64,000 nt of DNA from Salipiger thiooxidans (GCF_900102075.1 NZ_FNAV01000006.1:124001-188000); one strand, 5' to 3'. Counted from the first letter of the stretch, positions 1 to 9,728 are shown. Program-made: numbers and translations. The notes: generated by a model from the letters alone, not told the origin.

Positions 1-43
1 CGCCACCAAGGGCAACATCGAGGTCGAGATCGTCGTCCTCTGA
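1..43 (+). CDS. C-terminal fragment of an unidentified protein
   Basis: An open frame enters from the left edge and ends at a TGA at 41-43, giving a 13-residue tail ending VEIVVL. It is too short to assign to a family. A GC-rich inverted repeat at roughly 55-93 follows and might end its transcript. The downstream gene lies on the other strand, so the two are convergent. Confidence 0.5.
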   Translation, partial: ATKGNIEVEIVVL

Positions 44-125
44 AGCCCCCTCTCCCGCGCGCCCGCACCTGCAGGCGGGTCGCGCGCACCGGGGTAATGC
101 ACGCCAGGTGCTGAAGGCAAAAAGA

Positions 126-147
126 AAGGACCGCCGAAGCGGTCCTT
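126..147 (-). terminator. Rho-independent terminator of the HU gene
   Basis: A perfect 9-bp stem (126-134 with 139-147) closes a four-base loop that reads TTCG on the minus strand, a stabilising tetraloop. It is followed on the minus strand by a T-rich run (positions 125 down to about 118). It lies 37 bases past the HU stop codon. Confidence 0.85.
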
Positions 148-183
148 GGAATCCGAAGCCTCCCGAAGGAGCTTCCGAAAGGA

Positions 184-471
184 TCAGCCGTTGACGCTGT
201 CCTTGAGGGCCTTGGCGATGGTCATCTTGACCTGCTTGTCGGCCTCTTTCTTGAACTGCTCGCCGGTCGCGGGGTTGCGGACCATGCGCTCCGGGCGCTC
301 GCGGCAATAGATCTTGCCGACGCCAGGAAGGGTCACTGCACCACCGTCGGCGACTTCCTTGGTGATGATGCCGGTGATCGCGTCCAGCGCGGCGGACGCG
401 GTTTTTTTGTCTGCGCCCATCTCCTCGGCCAGTGCGGCCACAAGCTGGGTTTTGGTCATCGGTTTCGCCAT
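184..471 (-). CDS. hup: HU family DNA-binding protein
   Basis: This encodes a 95-residue nucleoid protein of the HU/IHF family, which bends and compacts DNA as a dimer. The N-terminal helices (about 6-40) and the signature RNPATGE at residues 65-71, which lies in the DNA-embracing arm, are both present, and the length matches the family. The arm tip is basic and contains one Cys near residue 56. The start is an ATG preceded by AAGGAG on the minus strand (476-484). It is a single gene with its own terminator. Whether it is a housekeeping HU or a paralogue cannot be told from the sequence. Confidence 0.92.
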   Translation of the reverse strand: MAKPMTKTQLVAALAEEMGADKKTASAALDAITGIITKEVADGGAVTLPGVGKIYCRERPERMVRNPATGEQFKKEADKQVKMTIAKALKDSVNG

Positions 472-611
472 TTCATGGTCTCCTTAACTGCCCGAAGTAA
501 TGGGCCTCGTCGCGTAAGCGTAACATTATATGGAGTTCAAACACAACGAATAGTGGGTGTTTGCAAGGGAAAACTGCGCATATTGCGGTGTTTCGGCGGT
601 GTTCCTCCACT

Positions 612-2096
612 TCAGAGGAAAGCTGTTTCCTCAAAGCTACGCAGCTTCCGGCTATGCAGCCTCTCGAGCGGCATTCCGCGAAGCCGTTCCATCGCGCGAA
701 TGCCGATCATCAGGTGCCGCGCGACCTGCGTCTTGTAGAAGTCGCTGGCCATGCCGGGAAGCTTCAATTCGCCGTGCAGCGGTTTGTCGCTGACACAGAG
801 CAGCGTGCCGTAGGGCACCCGGAAGCGGAAGCCGTTGGCGGCGATCGTCGCGCTTTCCATGTCGAGCGCCACGGCCCGGGATTGCGACAGCCGCTGCACC
901 GGGCCGGACTGATCGCGCAGCTCCCAGTTGCGGTTGTCGACCGAGGCCACGGTGCCGGTCCGCATCACCCGCTTGAGGTCGTAGCCGTCGAGCTGGGTCT
1001 CCTCGGCCACGGCGGTCTCGAGCGCGACCTGGATCTCGGCCAGCGCTGGGATCGGCACCCAGACGGGCAGGTCGTCGTCGAGCACCTTGTCCTCGCGCAA
1101 GTAGGCGTGGGCCAGCACGAAGTCGCCCAGCGACTGCGAACTGCGCAGCCCGGCGCAGTGCCCCACCATCAGCCAGGCATGCGGGCGCAGCACGGCGATG
1201 TGGTCGGTGGCGGTCTTGGCGTTCGAGGGCCCCACCCCGATGTTCACCAGCGTGATGCCCGCGCCGTGCGGGCGCTTGAGGTGGTAGGTCGGCATCTGCG
1301 GCATCTTGGGGCTGAGAGGCAGCGCGGCCTCGGCATCGGTGATCTCGGCGTTGCCGGTCGAGACGAAGCTGGTGTAGCCGCTGTCCGGATCGGCGAGCTG
1401 CTGGCGGGCATAGGCCTCGAACTCGCTGACGTAGAACTGGTAGTTGGTGAACAGCACGTGGTTCTGGAAGTGCCTGGGATCGGTCGCGGTGTAATGCGCG
1501 AGCCGCGCCAGAGAGTAGTCGACCCGCTGCGCGGTGAACGGCGCGAGCGGCCCGGCGCCATCCTCGGCGGGCTTGGCGACACCGTTCACGATGTCGTCGT
1601 TGGTCACGCTCAGGTCGGGCACGTCGAAGACGTCGCGCAGCACGAAGCGCCCCGCCCCCTCCTGCGGCACCGTGAGCTCGGGATAGTTGGCGACGGCGAA
1701 ATGCACCGGCATCGGCGTCGTCGAGAGCCCCACCTGCACCGGCACCCCGTGGTTCTCGAGCAGCAGGCGGATCTGCTGCTTGAGGTAGTGCCGGAACAGG
1801 TCCGGGCGGGTGATGCTGGTGGCGTGGGTGCCGGGCGCGGGCACGTGGCCAAAGCTCAGGCGGCTGTCGACCTTGGCGTGGCTCGTGGTGGTGATGCGCA
1901 CCTCGGGATAGAAGGCGCGGATGCGCACCCCGGGGTGCCCGTCGCTCATCGCCGCGAGGAACCGGTCGTGCAGGAAGCCCGCGGACAGGTCGTAGAGCTC
2001 GCAGAGACGATCCACCGCGGCCCCCGCATCGGAGAAGAGTTCGGGCTCCGGAGCCTCCGGGCTGACGATCTCCAGTGGGGCGTACGAGTCCTGCAT
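612..2096 (-). CDS. amn: AMP nucleosidase
   Basis: The 494-residue product matches AMP nucleosidase, which hydrolyses AMP to adenine and ribose 5-phosphate in the cytoplasm and so helps set adenylate levels. The N-terminal half is the family-specific alpha/beta regulatory domain. The C-terminal half is a nucleoside-phosphorylase fold with the conserved MESATIA segment near residue 413 that contacts the sugar/base. Its length is close to that of the E. coli enzyme (about 480). It starts with ATG at 2096 and is monocistronic, between the HU gene (same strand, 140 bases away) and ilvE. No truncation or unusual codon use is evident. Confidence 0.93.
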   Translation of the reverse strand: MQDSYAPLEIVSPEAPEPELFSDAGAAVDRLCELYDLSAGFLHDRFLAAMSDGHPGVRIRAFYPEVRITTTSHAKVDSRLSFGHVPAPGTHATSITRPDLFRHYLKQQIRLLLENHGVPVQVGLSTTPMPVHFAVANYPELTVPQEGAGRFVLRDVFDVPDLSVTNDDIVNGVAKPAEDGAGPLAPFTAQRVDYSLARLAHYTATDPRHFQNHVLFTNYQFYVSEFEAYARQQLADPDSGYTSFVSTGNAEITDAEAALPLSPKMPQMPTYHLKRPHGAGITLVNIGVGPSNAKTATDHIAVLRPHAWLMVGHCAGLRSSQSLGDFVLAHAYLREDKVLDDDLPVWVPIPALAEIQVALETAVAEETQLDGYDLKRVMRTGTVASVDNRNWELRDQSGPVQRLSQSRAVALDMESATIAANGFRFRVPYGTLLCVSDKPLHGELKLPGMASDFYKTQVARHLMIGIRAMERLRGMPLERLHSRKLRSFEETAFL

Positions 2097-2284
2097 GCTT
2101 GCCTCTCTTTCGGCCTGTTTCCCGGCAAACTGGCATCAAGGAGAGGGGCGTTCAAGCGGCAGTGTGACCGTTAACCATGAAACCGCTGCGTCACGGCACA
2201 TCCCAGGGGCGAAAACCGCCCTGCCCTCGCCCTGCACTCGCCGTGCCCCGGACCGGCACCCCGACCGCCCCCCGAAACGCGAAA

Positions 2285-2310
2285 CGCCCCGCGACCGGTG
2301 TCGCGGGGCG
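2285..2310 (-). terminator. Rho-independent terminator after ilvE
   Basis: A perfect 10-bp GC stem (2285-2294 with 2301-2310) with a 6-base loop is followed on the minus strand by GTTTCGCGTTT. It sits 26 bases past the ilvE stop codon. Confidence 0.8.
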
Positions 2311-2335
2311 TTCGTCAATTCGCCTTGTGGCGCGA

Positions 2336-3205
2336 TCAGGCCCGGACCAGCGCCTCGTAGGAGGCGGCGATGTCCAGCACCAGGTTGCCGACGGTGAAGG
2401 TGTAGTCGCCGATCTGGCCAACCGGGGTGACCTCGGCGGCGGTGCCGGTCAGGAAGCAGCCCTCGAAGTTCGAGAGTTCCTCGGGCATGATGTGGCGCTC
2501 ATGCACGGTGATGCCCTTCTCCTTCATCATCTTGATGACGGTCTGACGGGTCAGGCCGTTGAGGAAGCAGTCCGCCAGCGGGGTGTGAACCTCACCATCC
2601 TTCACGAAGAAGATGTTGGCGCCGGTCGCCTCGGCCACGTAGCCGCGGTAATCCATGAACAGCGCATCCGAGCAGCCCTTGGCCTCGGCCTCGTGCTTGG
2701 AGATGGTGCAGATCATGTAGAGACCCGCGGCCTTTGCGTTCACGGGGATGGTCTCGGGGCTCGGGCGCTTCCAGCGCGCGATGTCGAGCTTGGCGCCCTT
2801 GGTCTTGGCGTCGCCGTAGTAGTTGCCCCACTCCCATGTCGCGATGCCGAGGTGGACCGGGTTGCGCGACGAGGCGACGCCCATGTCCATGCCCGCACCA
2901 CGCCACGCGATCGCGCGGACATAGGCGTTGGTGAAACCGTTGGCCTTGAGGACCTCGTCCTTGGCCGCGTCGATCTCTTCGGCGGTGTAGGGGATCTCGA
3001 AGCCGAGCTCGCCGGCCGAGAAGATCAGCCGCTTCGAGTGCTCGTGGCCGAGGAAGATCTTGCCGTTGTAGGCCCGCTCGCCTTCGAAGACCGAGCTGGC
3101 GTAGTGCAGCGCGTGGGTCAGTACGTGCACCTGCGCGTCCCGCCACTCCACCAGCTTGCCGTCCAGCCAGATCTTACCGTCGCGGTCGTCATATGCACCT
3201 TCCAT
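2336..3205 (-). CDS. ilvE: Branched-chain amino acid aminotransferase
   Basis: This is a class IV PLP-dependent aminotransferase (289 residues) that interconverts Leu/Ile/Val and their 2-oxo acids. The N-terminal segment with HALHYASSVFEGERAY, the NAKAAG lysine region and the EATGANIFF motif are characteristic. Three in-frame ATG codons lie at the 5' end (3229, 3211, 3205). The last is chosen because AAGGAG lies 7 bases before it, whereas the same site abuts 3211. The gene is divergent from the MarR/PetR pair, and the 178-base region between contains a short palindrome (3273-3285) that could be an operator. Confidence 0.93.
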   Translation of the reverse strand: MEGAYDDRDGKIWLDGKLVEWRDAQVHVLTHALHYASSVFEGERAYNGKIFLGHEHSKRLIFSAGELGFEIPYTAEEIDAAKDEVLKANGFTNAYVRAIAWRGAGMDMGVASSRNPVHLGIATWEWGNYYGDAKTKGAKLDIARWKRPSPETIPVNAKAAGLYMICTISKHEAEAKGCSDALFMDYRGYVAEATGANIFFVKDGEVHTPLADCFLNGLTRQTVIKMMKEKGITVHERHIMPEELSNFEGCFLTGTAAEVTPVGQIGDYTFTVGNLVLDIAASYEALVRA

Positions 3206-3383
3206 AACCATTCTCCTTCTGGCGCGCATGCAGTTCAGTTTGACTTAGCTTTTCATTTGTTGCGCTATTTACGTCCGACGCGGACATAATATTGCGGAAA
3301 AACTGCGACTCGCTAACAGTTCAGTATTGGAATGTCAACAACGCTGACTTAAAGTGCCCAAAACTTGGGAGACAGAGGGGGAC

Positions 3384-3902
3384 ATGAGCATGGCGGACGG
3401 TCCTGGCACGCAGGCACATGTTGGGGAGGCACTCCTCTACCTTACGGACGAACAGCTCCGGCAGGGTATCGAGGCAATGTACTTTGCTTATCGGGCGTTT
3501 ACCGCCGATCCCGACCGCATCCTGCAGGGGCTCGACTACGGGCGCGCTCATCACCGCGCGGTGCACTTCATCAACATCGTGCCCGGCACCACGGTGAACA
3601 ACCTGCTGTCGATCCTCGGCGTCACCAAACAGTCGCTCAATCGTGTCCTGCGCACCCTGATCGAGGACGGTCTGGTCGAAAGCCGAGTCGGCCGCGCCGA
3701 CAAGCGCGAGCGGCACCTGTTCCTGACCGAAGCGGGCAAGGAACTCGAACACCGGCTCTCGGACGCGCAGCGCGCCCGCATGCGCGCCGCCTACCGGCAG
3801 GTCGGACCCGAGGCCGTGGCCGGATTCCGCAAGGTGCTCGAGGCGATGATGGATCCCGAAATGCGCCGCCACTACTCCGGCCTGCGCGAGGTGCGCGGAT
3901 GA
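3384..3902 (+). CDS. petP: MarR family transcriptional regulator (PetP-like)
   Basis: A 172-residue winged-helix regulator of the MarR family: the segment NNLLSILGVTKQSLNRVLRT is the recognition helix region, followed by the wing (DKRERHLFLTEAG). ATG 3384 is preferred over an upstream GTG at 3354 because AGGGGG lies just before it. Its stop overlaps the start of the response regulator gene by four bases, so the two are translationally coupled. In Rhodobacter capsulatus a MarR-like gene, petP, is paired with petR in this way, and the pair was linked to growth by photosynthesis and respiration. The name follows from that arrangement and is an inference; the ligand and targets are unknown. Confidence 0.75.
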   Translation: MSMADGPGTQAHVGEALLYLTDEQLRQGIEAMYFAYRAFTADPDRILQGLDYGRAHHRAVHFINIVPGTTVNNLLSILGVTKQSLNRVLRTLIEDGLVESRVGRADKRERHLFLTEAGKELEHRLSDAQRARMRAAYRQVGPEAVAGFRKVLEAMMDPEMRRHYSGLREVRG

Positions 3903-4603
3903 CCGACCCGGACGCGCATATCCTGATCGTCGACGACGACGAGCGGATCCGGGGACTGCTGCAGAAGTTCCTCATACGGCATGGTTTTCTGGTCAGCGCC
4001 GCACGCGACGCGGCGCACGCCCGCCGCCTGCTCGAAGGGCTCGAGTTCGACATGATCGTGCTCGACGTGATGATGCCCGGCGAGGACGGCGTCAGCCTCA
4101 CCCGCGCCATCCGCGAGCGCGGCTCCCGGACGCCGATCATGCTGCTGACCGCGCGGGGCGAGACCGAGGACCGGATCAAGGGGCTCGAGGCGGGGGCCGA
4201 CGACTATCTCGCCAAGCCCTTCGAGCCCAAGGAGCTGCTGCTGCGCATCAACGCGATCCTGCGCCGGGTGCCCGACACCCGCGCCGAGGAGGCCGCGCCG
4301 AAGCTGCTGACCCTCGGCCCGATCCGCTACGACATCGAGCGCGGCGAGATGTGGCGGGGCGAAGAGCTTGTCCGGCTCACCGCCACCGAGAGCCAGCTCA
4401 TGCGGATCTTCTCGGCCAAGCCCGGCGAGGCGCTGAGCCGCACCAAGCTGGTCGAGGAGCTCGGCCGCGACAAGGGGCAGGCGCAGGAACGCGCGGTCGA
4501 CGTGCAGATCACCCGGCTTCGGCGCAAGATCGAGAGCGACCCGAAGCAGCCGCGCTACCTGCAGACGGTGCGCGGCGCGGGCTACATGCTGGCACCCGAC
4601 TGA
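3899..4603 (+). CDS. petR: OmpR-family response regulator (PetR-like)
   Basis: The 234-residue protein has an N-terminal receiver domain (phosphoacceptor Asp56, acidic pocket VDDD at 11-14, Lys in AKPF) and a C-terminal OmpR/PhoB winged helix (about 135-234). No histidine kinase gene is adjacent, which fits the R. capsulatus petR locus, where only the MarR partner is present. The start overlaps the petP stop (ATGA). The operon seems to end here: the next gene starts 110 bases later and has its own ribosome-binding site. Identification as PetR rests on similarity plus neighbourhood (ilvE, MarR gene). Confidence 0.8.
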   Translation: MTDPDAHILIVDDDERIRGLLQKFLIRHGFLVSAARDAAHARRLLEGLEFDMIVLDVMMPGEDGVSLTRAIRERGSRTPIMLLTARGETEDRIKGLEAGADDYLAKPFEPKELLLRINAILRRVPDTRAEEAAPKLLTLGPIRYDIERGEMWRGEELVRLTATESQLMRIFSAKPGEALSRTKLVEELGRDKGQAQERAVDVQITRLRRKIESDPKQPRYLQTVRGAGYMLAPD

Positions 4604-4713
4604 TCCCTCCTGCCGGTTTCTGCCGGCTCGTAACAATTGCAGGAAATCGCGGGTTGCCCACTGGCGGCAGGTACGGAATCCTGTCGCGCATTGACGTCAG
4701 GGGGAGGACCGTC

Positions 4714-5640
4714 ATGACGACCGCACTCATCACGCACGCCGACTGCCACGACCACATCACCCCGGACGGCCACCCCGAGCGGGTGGCCCGGCTCGACCAC
4801 CTGCTGCACGCGCTGGCACCGCTCGACCTGCTGCGCCTCGCCGCCCCCGCCGCGAGCGACGCCGATATCGCAAGGGTCCACCCGCAGCGCTACATCGACC
4901 GCATCAAGCGCGCCGCGCCCGAGCAGGGACAGGTGGCGCTCGATTCCGACACATGGGTGTCGCCGGGTTCCATGCAGGCCGCGCGCCGCGGCGCGGGCGC
5001 CGCGATTCGCGCCGTCGACGCGGTGATGTCGCGCGAGGCGACGAACGCCTTCTGCGCCACCCGTCCGCCCGGCCACCACGCCGAACGCGAGACGCCCATG
5101 GGCTTCTGCCTCTTCGGCAACGCCGCGCTCGCGGCCAAGTACGCGCTCGACCACCACGGGCTGGAGCGCGTCGCGGTGGTGGATTTCGACGTGCACCATG
5201 GCAACGGCACGCAGGACCTGCTCTGGGACGAGGAGCGAATCCTCTTCGTCTCGTCCCAGCAGTTCCCGCTCTGGCCCGGCACCGGCGCCGCCACCGAAAC
5301 CGGCGCCCACGACAACGTGGTGAACCTGCCGCTGCGTCCCGGCAGCGGCGGCTCCGAGATGCGCGACGCCTACCGCGGCGGCGCCTTCCCGCGGCTCGAG
5401 GCCTTTGAGCCGCAGATGATGATCATCTCGGCCGGGTTCGATGCACATCACGACGACCCGCTGGCGCAACTCGCGTGGCAGGCCGAGGATTTCCGCTGGC
5501 TCACCCACGAGCTCTGCCGCATCGCCACCACCCATTGCAGGCGACGGGTGGTCTCGGTGCTGGAAGGCGGATATGATCTCGCTGCCCTCGCCGCATCCGG
5601 ACGGGCACATGTGGAAGAACTGATCGAGGCAGGAAAATGA
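4714..5640 (+). CDS. Histone deacetylase family protein
   Basis: A 308-residue zinc hydrolase of the HDAC/acetylpolyamine amidohydrolase/AcuC superfamily. The zinc and catalytic motifs are visible: PPGHHAE, DFDVHHGNGTQ and GFDAHH. In bacteria these enzymes remove acyl groups from small amines or proteins; the substrate here cannot be read from the sequence. ATG 4714 follows GGGGGAGG. The stop overlaps the start of xseB (ATGA), so it is the first gene of the hdaH-xseB-ispA-dxs operon. Its co-expression with isoprenoid genes is conserved in Rhodobacteraceae but functionally unexplained. Confidence 0.9.
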   Translation: MTTALITHADCHDHITPDGHPERVARLDHLLHALAPLDLLRLAAPAASDADIARVHPQRYIDRIKRAAPEQGQVALDSDTWVSPGSMQAARRGAGAAIRAVDAVMSREATNAFCATRPPGHHAERETPMGFCLFGNAALAAKYALDHHGLERVAVVDFDVHHGNGTQDLLWDEERILFVSSQQFPLWPGTGAATETGAHDNVVNLPLRPGSGGSEMRDAYRGGAFPRLEAFEPQMMIISAGFDAHHDDPLAQLAWQAEDFRWLTHELCRIATTHCRRRVVSVLEGGYDLAALAASGRAHVEELIEAGK

Positions 5641-5882
5641 GCAGCGATACGCCGGTCGAGGAGATGAGTTTCGAGCAGGCCATGGCCGAGCTCGAGCAGG
5701 TTGTGGGCCAGCTCGAACGCGGCGAGGTGCCGCTGGACCAGTCGATCGCCCTCTACGAGCGCGGCGCCAAGCTCAAGGCGCGCTGCGAGAAGAAGCTCAA
5801 GGACGCCGAGGAGAAGGTCGCCGCGATCACCCTCGACGCCAATGGCGAGCCCGCCGGACTGAAGACCGTCGAGGGGCTCTGA
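5637..5882 (+). CDS. xseB: Exodeoxyribonuclease VII small subunit
   Basis: An 81-residue helical protein with the family pattern SFEQAMAELEQVVGQLERGE and a second helix with LYERGAKLKARCEKKL. It binds the XseA large subunit to form exonuclease VII, which degrades single-stranded DNA. The start overlaps the previous stop by four bases and the next gene begins six bases after its stop. The large-subunit gene is not in this window, which is common. Confidence 0.94.
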   Translation: MSSDTPVEEMSFEQAMAELEQVVGQLERGEVPLDQSIALYERGAKLKARCEKKLKDAEEKVAAITLDANGEPAGLKTVEGL

Positions 5883-5888
5883 CCTTCC

Positions 5889-6758
5889 ATGTTCCGTGAC
5901 AGCCTTGCGGCCGGCGCCAGCGCCGTCGCCGCCCATTTCGACCATGTCATCGGTGCGCTTGCCACGCTGCCGGTGACCGAGGCGATGCGCTACGCCACCG
6001 TCGGCGGCAAGGGCCTGCGCGGCTGGCTGGTGCTCGAGGGCGCGCGGCTGCACGGCGTGCCGCAGGCACAGGCGCTGTGGCCCGCCTGCGCCATCGAGGC
6101 GATCCACGCCTACAGCCTCGTGCATGACGACCTGCCCTGCATGGACGACGACGACCTGCGCCGCGGCCTGCCCACGGTGCATCGCAAGTGGGACGAGGCC
6201 ACCGCCGTTCTGGCGGGCGACGCGCTGCAGGCGCTTGGCTTCGAGCTGGTCGCGGACCCGCGCTGTCACCCGGACGCCGGCGTGCGCGCCGACCTGACGC
6301 TGAGCCTCGCCCGCGCGGCGGGGGCCCGTGGCATGGTGCTGGGACAGGCGCTCGACATGGCGGCCGAGACCGCCGACACGCCGCTCACCCTCGACGAGAT
6401 CACCGCGCTGCAGGCGGGCAAGACCGGGGCGCTGATCACCTGGTCCGCCGAGGCTGGCGCGCGGCTGGCGCAGGCCGATCCGGGCCCGTTCACCTCCTAT
6501 GCCCACCGGCTCGGCCTCGCCTTCCAGATCGCCGACGACATTCTCGACGTCGAGGGCGACGCAGAGACCGTCGGCAAGGCCGTCGGTAAGGACGCGGGCC
6601 GCGGAAAGGCCACGTTTGTTTCACTGCTGGGGCTCGACCAAGCGAAAACCCGCGCGGAAACCCTTGTGACCGAGGCCTGCGACGCTCTATCTCCCTATGG
6701 AGAGCGGGCCGATACCTTGCGGGAGGCCGCCCGCTTCGTTATCTCCCGCCGGAATTGA
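5889..6758 (+). CDS. ispA: Farnesyl diphosphate synthase (polyprenyl synthetase)
   Basis: The 289-residue product is a trans-prenyltransferase. The first Asp-rich motif is D80-D81 with D86 in the longer DDxxxxD spacing of bacterial short-chain enzymes, followed by DDLRRG; the second is DDILD near residue 217. It condenses IPP with DMAPP and GPP to farnesyl diphosphate, the precursor of quinone, carotenoid and undecaprenyl lipids. It lies between xseB (6-base gap) and dxs (15-base gap), so the operon pairs the first enzyme of the MEP pathway with an early prenyl-chain step. FPP versus GGPP specificity is inferred from length and operon. Confidence 0.92.
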   Translation: MFRDSLAAGASAVAAHFDHVIGALATLPVTEAMRYATVGGKGLRGWLVLEGARLHGVPQAQALWPACAIEAIHAYSLVHDDLPCMDDDDLRRGLPTVHRKWDEATAVLAGDALQALGFELVADPRCHPDAGVRADLTLSLARAAGARGMVLGQALDMAAETADTPLTLDEITALQAGKTGALITWSAEAGARLAQADPGPFTSYAHRLGLAFQIADDILDVEGDAETVGKAVGKDAGRGKATFVSLLGLDQAKTRAETLVTEACDALSPYGERADTLREAARFVISRRN

Positions 6759-6773
6759 GTGCCGAGGGACGCC

Positions 6774-8699
6774 ATGACCCATAGCCCGGAAACGCCGCTG
6801 CTCGACCGCGTCATCACGCCAGCCGATCTCAAGCGCCTGTCCGATGCCGAGCTGGAACAGCTCGCCCACGAGCTGCGTGCCGAGACCATCGCGGCCGTGT
6901 CGCAGACCGGCGGCCACCTGGGCGCCGGCCTCGGCGTGGTCGAACTGACCGTCGCCCTGCACGCGGTGTTCGATGCACCGCGCGACAAGATCATCTGGGA
7001 CGTCTCGCACCAGGCCTACCCGCACAAGATCCTCACCGGTCGCCGCGACCGCATCCGCACGCTGCGCATGAAGGACGGGCTGTCGGGCTTCACCAAGCGC
7101 TCGGAATCGCCCTTCGACCCGTTCGGTGCCGGCCACTCCTCGACCTCGATCAGTGCCGCGCTCGGCTTCGCAGTGGCCCGCGATCTGGGCGGGGTCTGCG
7201 ACACCGGCTCGGGCGACGCCATCGCGGTGATCGGCGACGGCGCCATGTCCGCGGGCATGGCCTACGAGGCGATGAACAACGCCGGCCATCTCGGCAAGCG
7301 GCTGATCGTGATCCTCAACGACAACGAGATGTCGATCGCGCCGCCCACCGGCGCCATGTCCTCGTACCTCTCGAGACTCTACGCCGAGGCGCCGTTCCAG
7401 GACCTCAAGGCCGCCGCCAAGGGCGCGGTCTCGCTGCTGCCCGGGCCATTCCGCGAGGGCGCCAAGCGCGCCAAGGAAGTGCTAAAGACGATGACCGTCG
7501 GCGGCACCCTCTTCGAGGAGCTGGGCTTCGACTACATCGGCCCGCTCGATGGCCACGACCTGCACCAGCTGCTGCCGATCCTGCGCACCGTCAAGGCGCG
7601 CGCCACCGGCCCGATCCTGCTGCACGTGCTCACCAAGAAGGGCAAGGGCTACGCTCCCGCCGAGGGCGCCGCCGACCGCGGCCACGCCCGCGCCAAGTTC
7701 GACCTGGTGACCGGCGAGCAGAAGAAGTCGCCCTCGAATGCTCCGTCCTACACCAAGATCTTCGCGCGCGAGCTCACCCGGCTTGCCGCCGAGGACAGCC
7801 GTATCTGCGCGGTGACCGCGGCCATGCCCGACGGCACCGGGCTCGACCTCATGGCCGAGCGCTACCCGAGCAGGGTCTTCGACGTGGGCATCGCCGAGCA
7901 GCACGGCGTCACCTTCTCCGCCGGGCTCGCGGCAGGTGGGCTGAAGCCGTTCTGCGCGATGTATTCCACCTTCCTGCAACGCGGCTACGACCAGGTCGTG
8001 CACGACGTGGCGATCCAGCGCCTTCCGGTGCGCTTCGCCATCGACCGCGCGGGGCTCGTGGGCGCCGATGGCGCGACCCATGCCGGCGCCTTCGACATCG
8101 CCTTCATGGCCAACCTGCCGGGAATGGTCGTCATGGCCGCCGCCGACGAGGCCGAGCTCATGCACATGGTCGCGACCGCCGCCGCCCATGACGAGGGGCC
8201 CATCGCCTTCCGTTACCCGCGCGGCGAAGGCAGCGGCGTCGAGATGCCCGAGAAGGGCGAGCCGCTCGAGATCGGCCGTGGCCGCCTCGTGCGCGAGGGC
8301 GCCCGTCTGGCGATCCTCAGCTTCGGCACGCGGCTCTCCGAGGTGATGAAGGCCTGCGAACGGCTCTCGGCGCGGGGTATCTCGCCCACCGTGGCTGACG
8401 CGCGCTTTGCCAAGCCCCTCGACCGCGAGTTGATCCTGAAGCTTGCCGCCGAACACGAGGCGCTGATCACGATCGAGGAAGGCTCGGTGGGCGGTTTCGG
8501 CAGCCAAGTGGTGCAACTTCTGACCGACGAGGGCGCGCTGGATCACGGGCTGAAATTCCGCTCGATGGTGCTGCCCGACACCTTCATTGACCACGCCAGC
8601 CCCAACGACATGTACGAGGCTGCCGGTCTCGACGCACGCCACATCGAGGAAAAGGTGCTCACCACCCTCGGCGTCGACGTGCTCTCGCGGAAAGCCTGA
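6774..8699 (+). CDS. dxs: 1-deoxy-D-xylulose-5-phosphate synthase
   Basis: A 641-residue thiamine-diphosphate enzyme that joins pyruvate and glyceraldehyde 3-phosphate, the entry step of the MEP isoprenoid pathway. The cofactor motif [18 protein letters not shown], a [15 protein letters not shown] segment and the transketolase-type central and C-terminal domains are all present at full length. ATG 6774 follows GAGGGA and is preferred to a GTG at 6759 that abuts the ispA stop. It is the last gene of the operon and converges on the epimerase gene, with only 24 bases between. Confidence 0.95.
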   Translation: MTHSPETPLLDRVITPADLKRLSDAELEQLAHELRAETIAAVSQTGGHLGAGLGVVELTVALHAVFDAPRDKIIWDVSHQAYPHKILTGRRDRIRTLRMKDGLSGFTKRSESPFDPFGAGHSSTSISAALGFAVARDLGGVCDTGSGDAIAVIGDGAMSAGMAYEAMNNAGHLGKRLIVILNDNEMSIAPPTGAMSSYLSRLYAEAPFQDLKAAAKGAVSLLPGPFREGAKRAKEVLKTMTVGGTLFEELGFDYIGPLDGHDLHQLLPILRTVKARATGPILLHVLTKKGKGYAPAEGAADRGHARAKFDLVTGEQKKSPSNAPSYTKIFARELTRLAAEDSRICAVTAAMPDGTGLDLMAERYPSRVFDVGIAEQHGVTFSAGLAAGGLKPFCAMYSTFLQRGYDQVVHDVAIQRLPVRFAIDRAGLVGADGATHAGAFDIAFMANLPGMVVMAAADEAELMHMVATAAAHDEGPIAFRYPRGEGSGVEMPEKGEPLEIGRGRLVREGARLAILSFGTRLSEVMKACERLSARGISPTVADARFAKPLDRELILKLAAEHEALITIEEGSVGGFGSQVVQLLTDEGALDHGLKFRSMVLPDTFIDHASPNDMYEAAGLDARHIEEKVLTTLGVDVLSRKA

Positions 8700-8723
8700 G
8701 CAGGGCGGCGCAGGCGCCCCGCC

Positions 8724-9581
8724 TCAGCCCTGTTCTTCGTCCAGCAGCGCGCGCAGGCCGGCACGGTAGTCCGGGTAGCGCAGCTGCACCCCCAGCTCAT
8801 CCTTGATGCGCCGATTCGAGACGCGCTTGTTCTCGGCGTAGAAGCTGCGCGCCATCGGGCTTATCTCGGCCGCGTCGAAGGCGATCTCCGGCGGCGGCGC
8901 CACGTCCAGCAGCTCGGCCGCGTGCAGCAGCACGTCCTGCGGCGGCGCCGGGTCGTCATCGCAGAGGTTGTAGGCGCTGCCGGGCGCGGGCTTCCGGATC
9001 GAGGCCTCGAGCACCTGCGCGATGTCCTCGACATGGATGCGCGAGAACACCTGCCCCGGCTTGACGATGCGCCGGGCGGTGCCGTTGCGGACCTTCTCGA
9101 AGGGGCCGCGGCCCGGGCCGTAGATCCCCGCCAGCCGGAAGATGTGCAGCGGCAGCCCCGGAACGGCGCGCCAGTCGGTCTCGGCCTGCAGACGCCACTG
9201 GCCGCGGCGTGTGCCGGGGGTGAGCGGCGTGTCCTCGTCGACCCAATCGCCGCCGTGATCGCCGTAGACCCCGGTGGTCGAGAGGTACCCCGCCCAGTCC
9301 AGAGCTGGGGCCCGCGCGGCGATGGCGTCGCGGCAGAGCCGCAGCGACGGGTCGCCGTCGGCGTCGGGACCGGCGGAGACCAACAGGTGGGTGGCGCGCC
9401 CCAGTGCCTCGGCGACGGCGGCACGGTCCCAGGCGATGGGCTCGACGCCCTCGGCGCGCAGCGCGTCTGCCTTCCCAGGATCGCGGGTGGTGCCGAGCAC
9501 GGTCCAGCCCTGCGGAAGGAGGCGGCGCGCCAGCGCGCGCGCGGAGTAGCCGTGGCCGAGCGAAAGAAGCGTGGATGTCAT
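8724..9581 (-). CDS. NAD-dependent epimerase/dehydratase family protein
   Basis: The 285-residue protein has a Rossmann fold starting LSLGHGYSARALARRL, a degenerate dinucleotide loop, and the extended-SDR segment LSTTGVYGDHGGDWVDED, resembling YeeZ-type atypical SDR proteins. It then has HIFRLAGIYGPGR, typical of the family. Substrate unknown. ATG 9581 is chosen because residues upstream have no family character; no good ribosome-binding site is visible, so the start is less certain. It is convergent with dxs and divergent from the lytic transglycosylase gene. Confidence 0.83.
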   Translation of the reverse strand: MTSTLLSLGHGYSARALARRLLPQGWTVLGTTRDPGKADALRAEGVEPIAWDRAAVAEALGRATHLLVSAGPDADGDPSLRLCRDAIAARAPALDWAGYLSTTGVYGDHGGDWVDEDTPLTPGTRRGQWRLQAETDWRAVPGLPLHIFRLAGIYGPGRGPFEKVRNGTARRIVKPGQVFSRIHVEDIAQVLEASIRKPAPGSAYNLCDDDPAPPQDVLLHAAELLDVAPPPEIAFDAAEISPMARSFYAENKRVSNRRIKDELGVQLRYPDYRAGLRALLDEEQG

Positions 9582-9728
9582 GCACGCAAACTGGGTTCTG
9601 CCGCGGCGATTTGCAAGCGGGTGCGGTTTCGGCGGCGAAGCGCCCATGCGCTGGACCGCGCGGCCCTGCGGGATAGGCAGATTTGCGATGTTGGGCTAGA
9701 AATCCGCGACGTCGTTGCCAGGGATTCG

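Noticed and set aside
561-2174. Plus-strand open frame of 537 codons opposite amn
   Set aside because: Mirror frame of AMP nucleosidase, very rich in His, Arg and Val-Glu; no family.
8700-8735. Possible terminator hairpin between dxs and the epimerase gene
   Set aside because: Pairing is imperfect and there is no T-run; may be fortuitous in GC-rich sequence.
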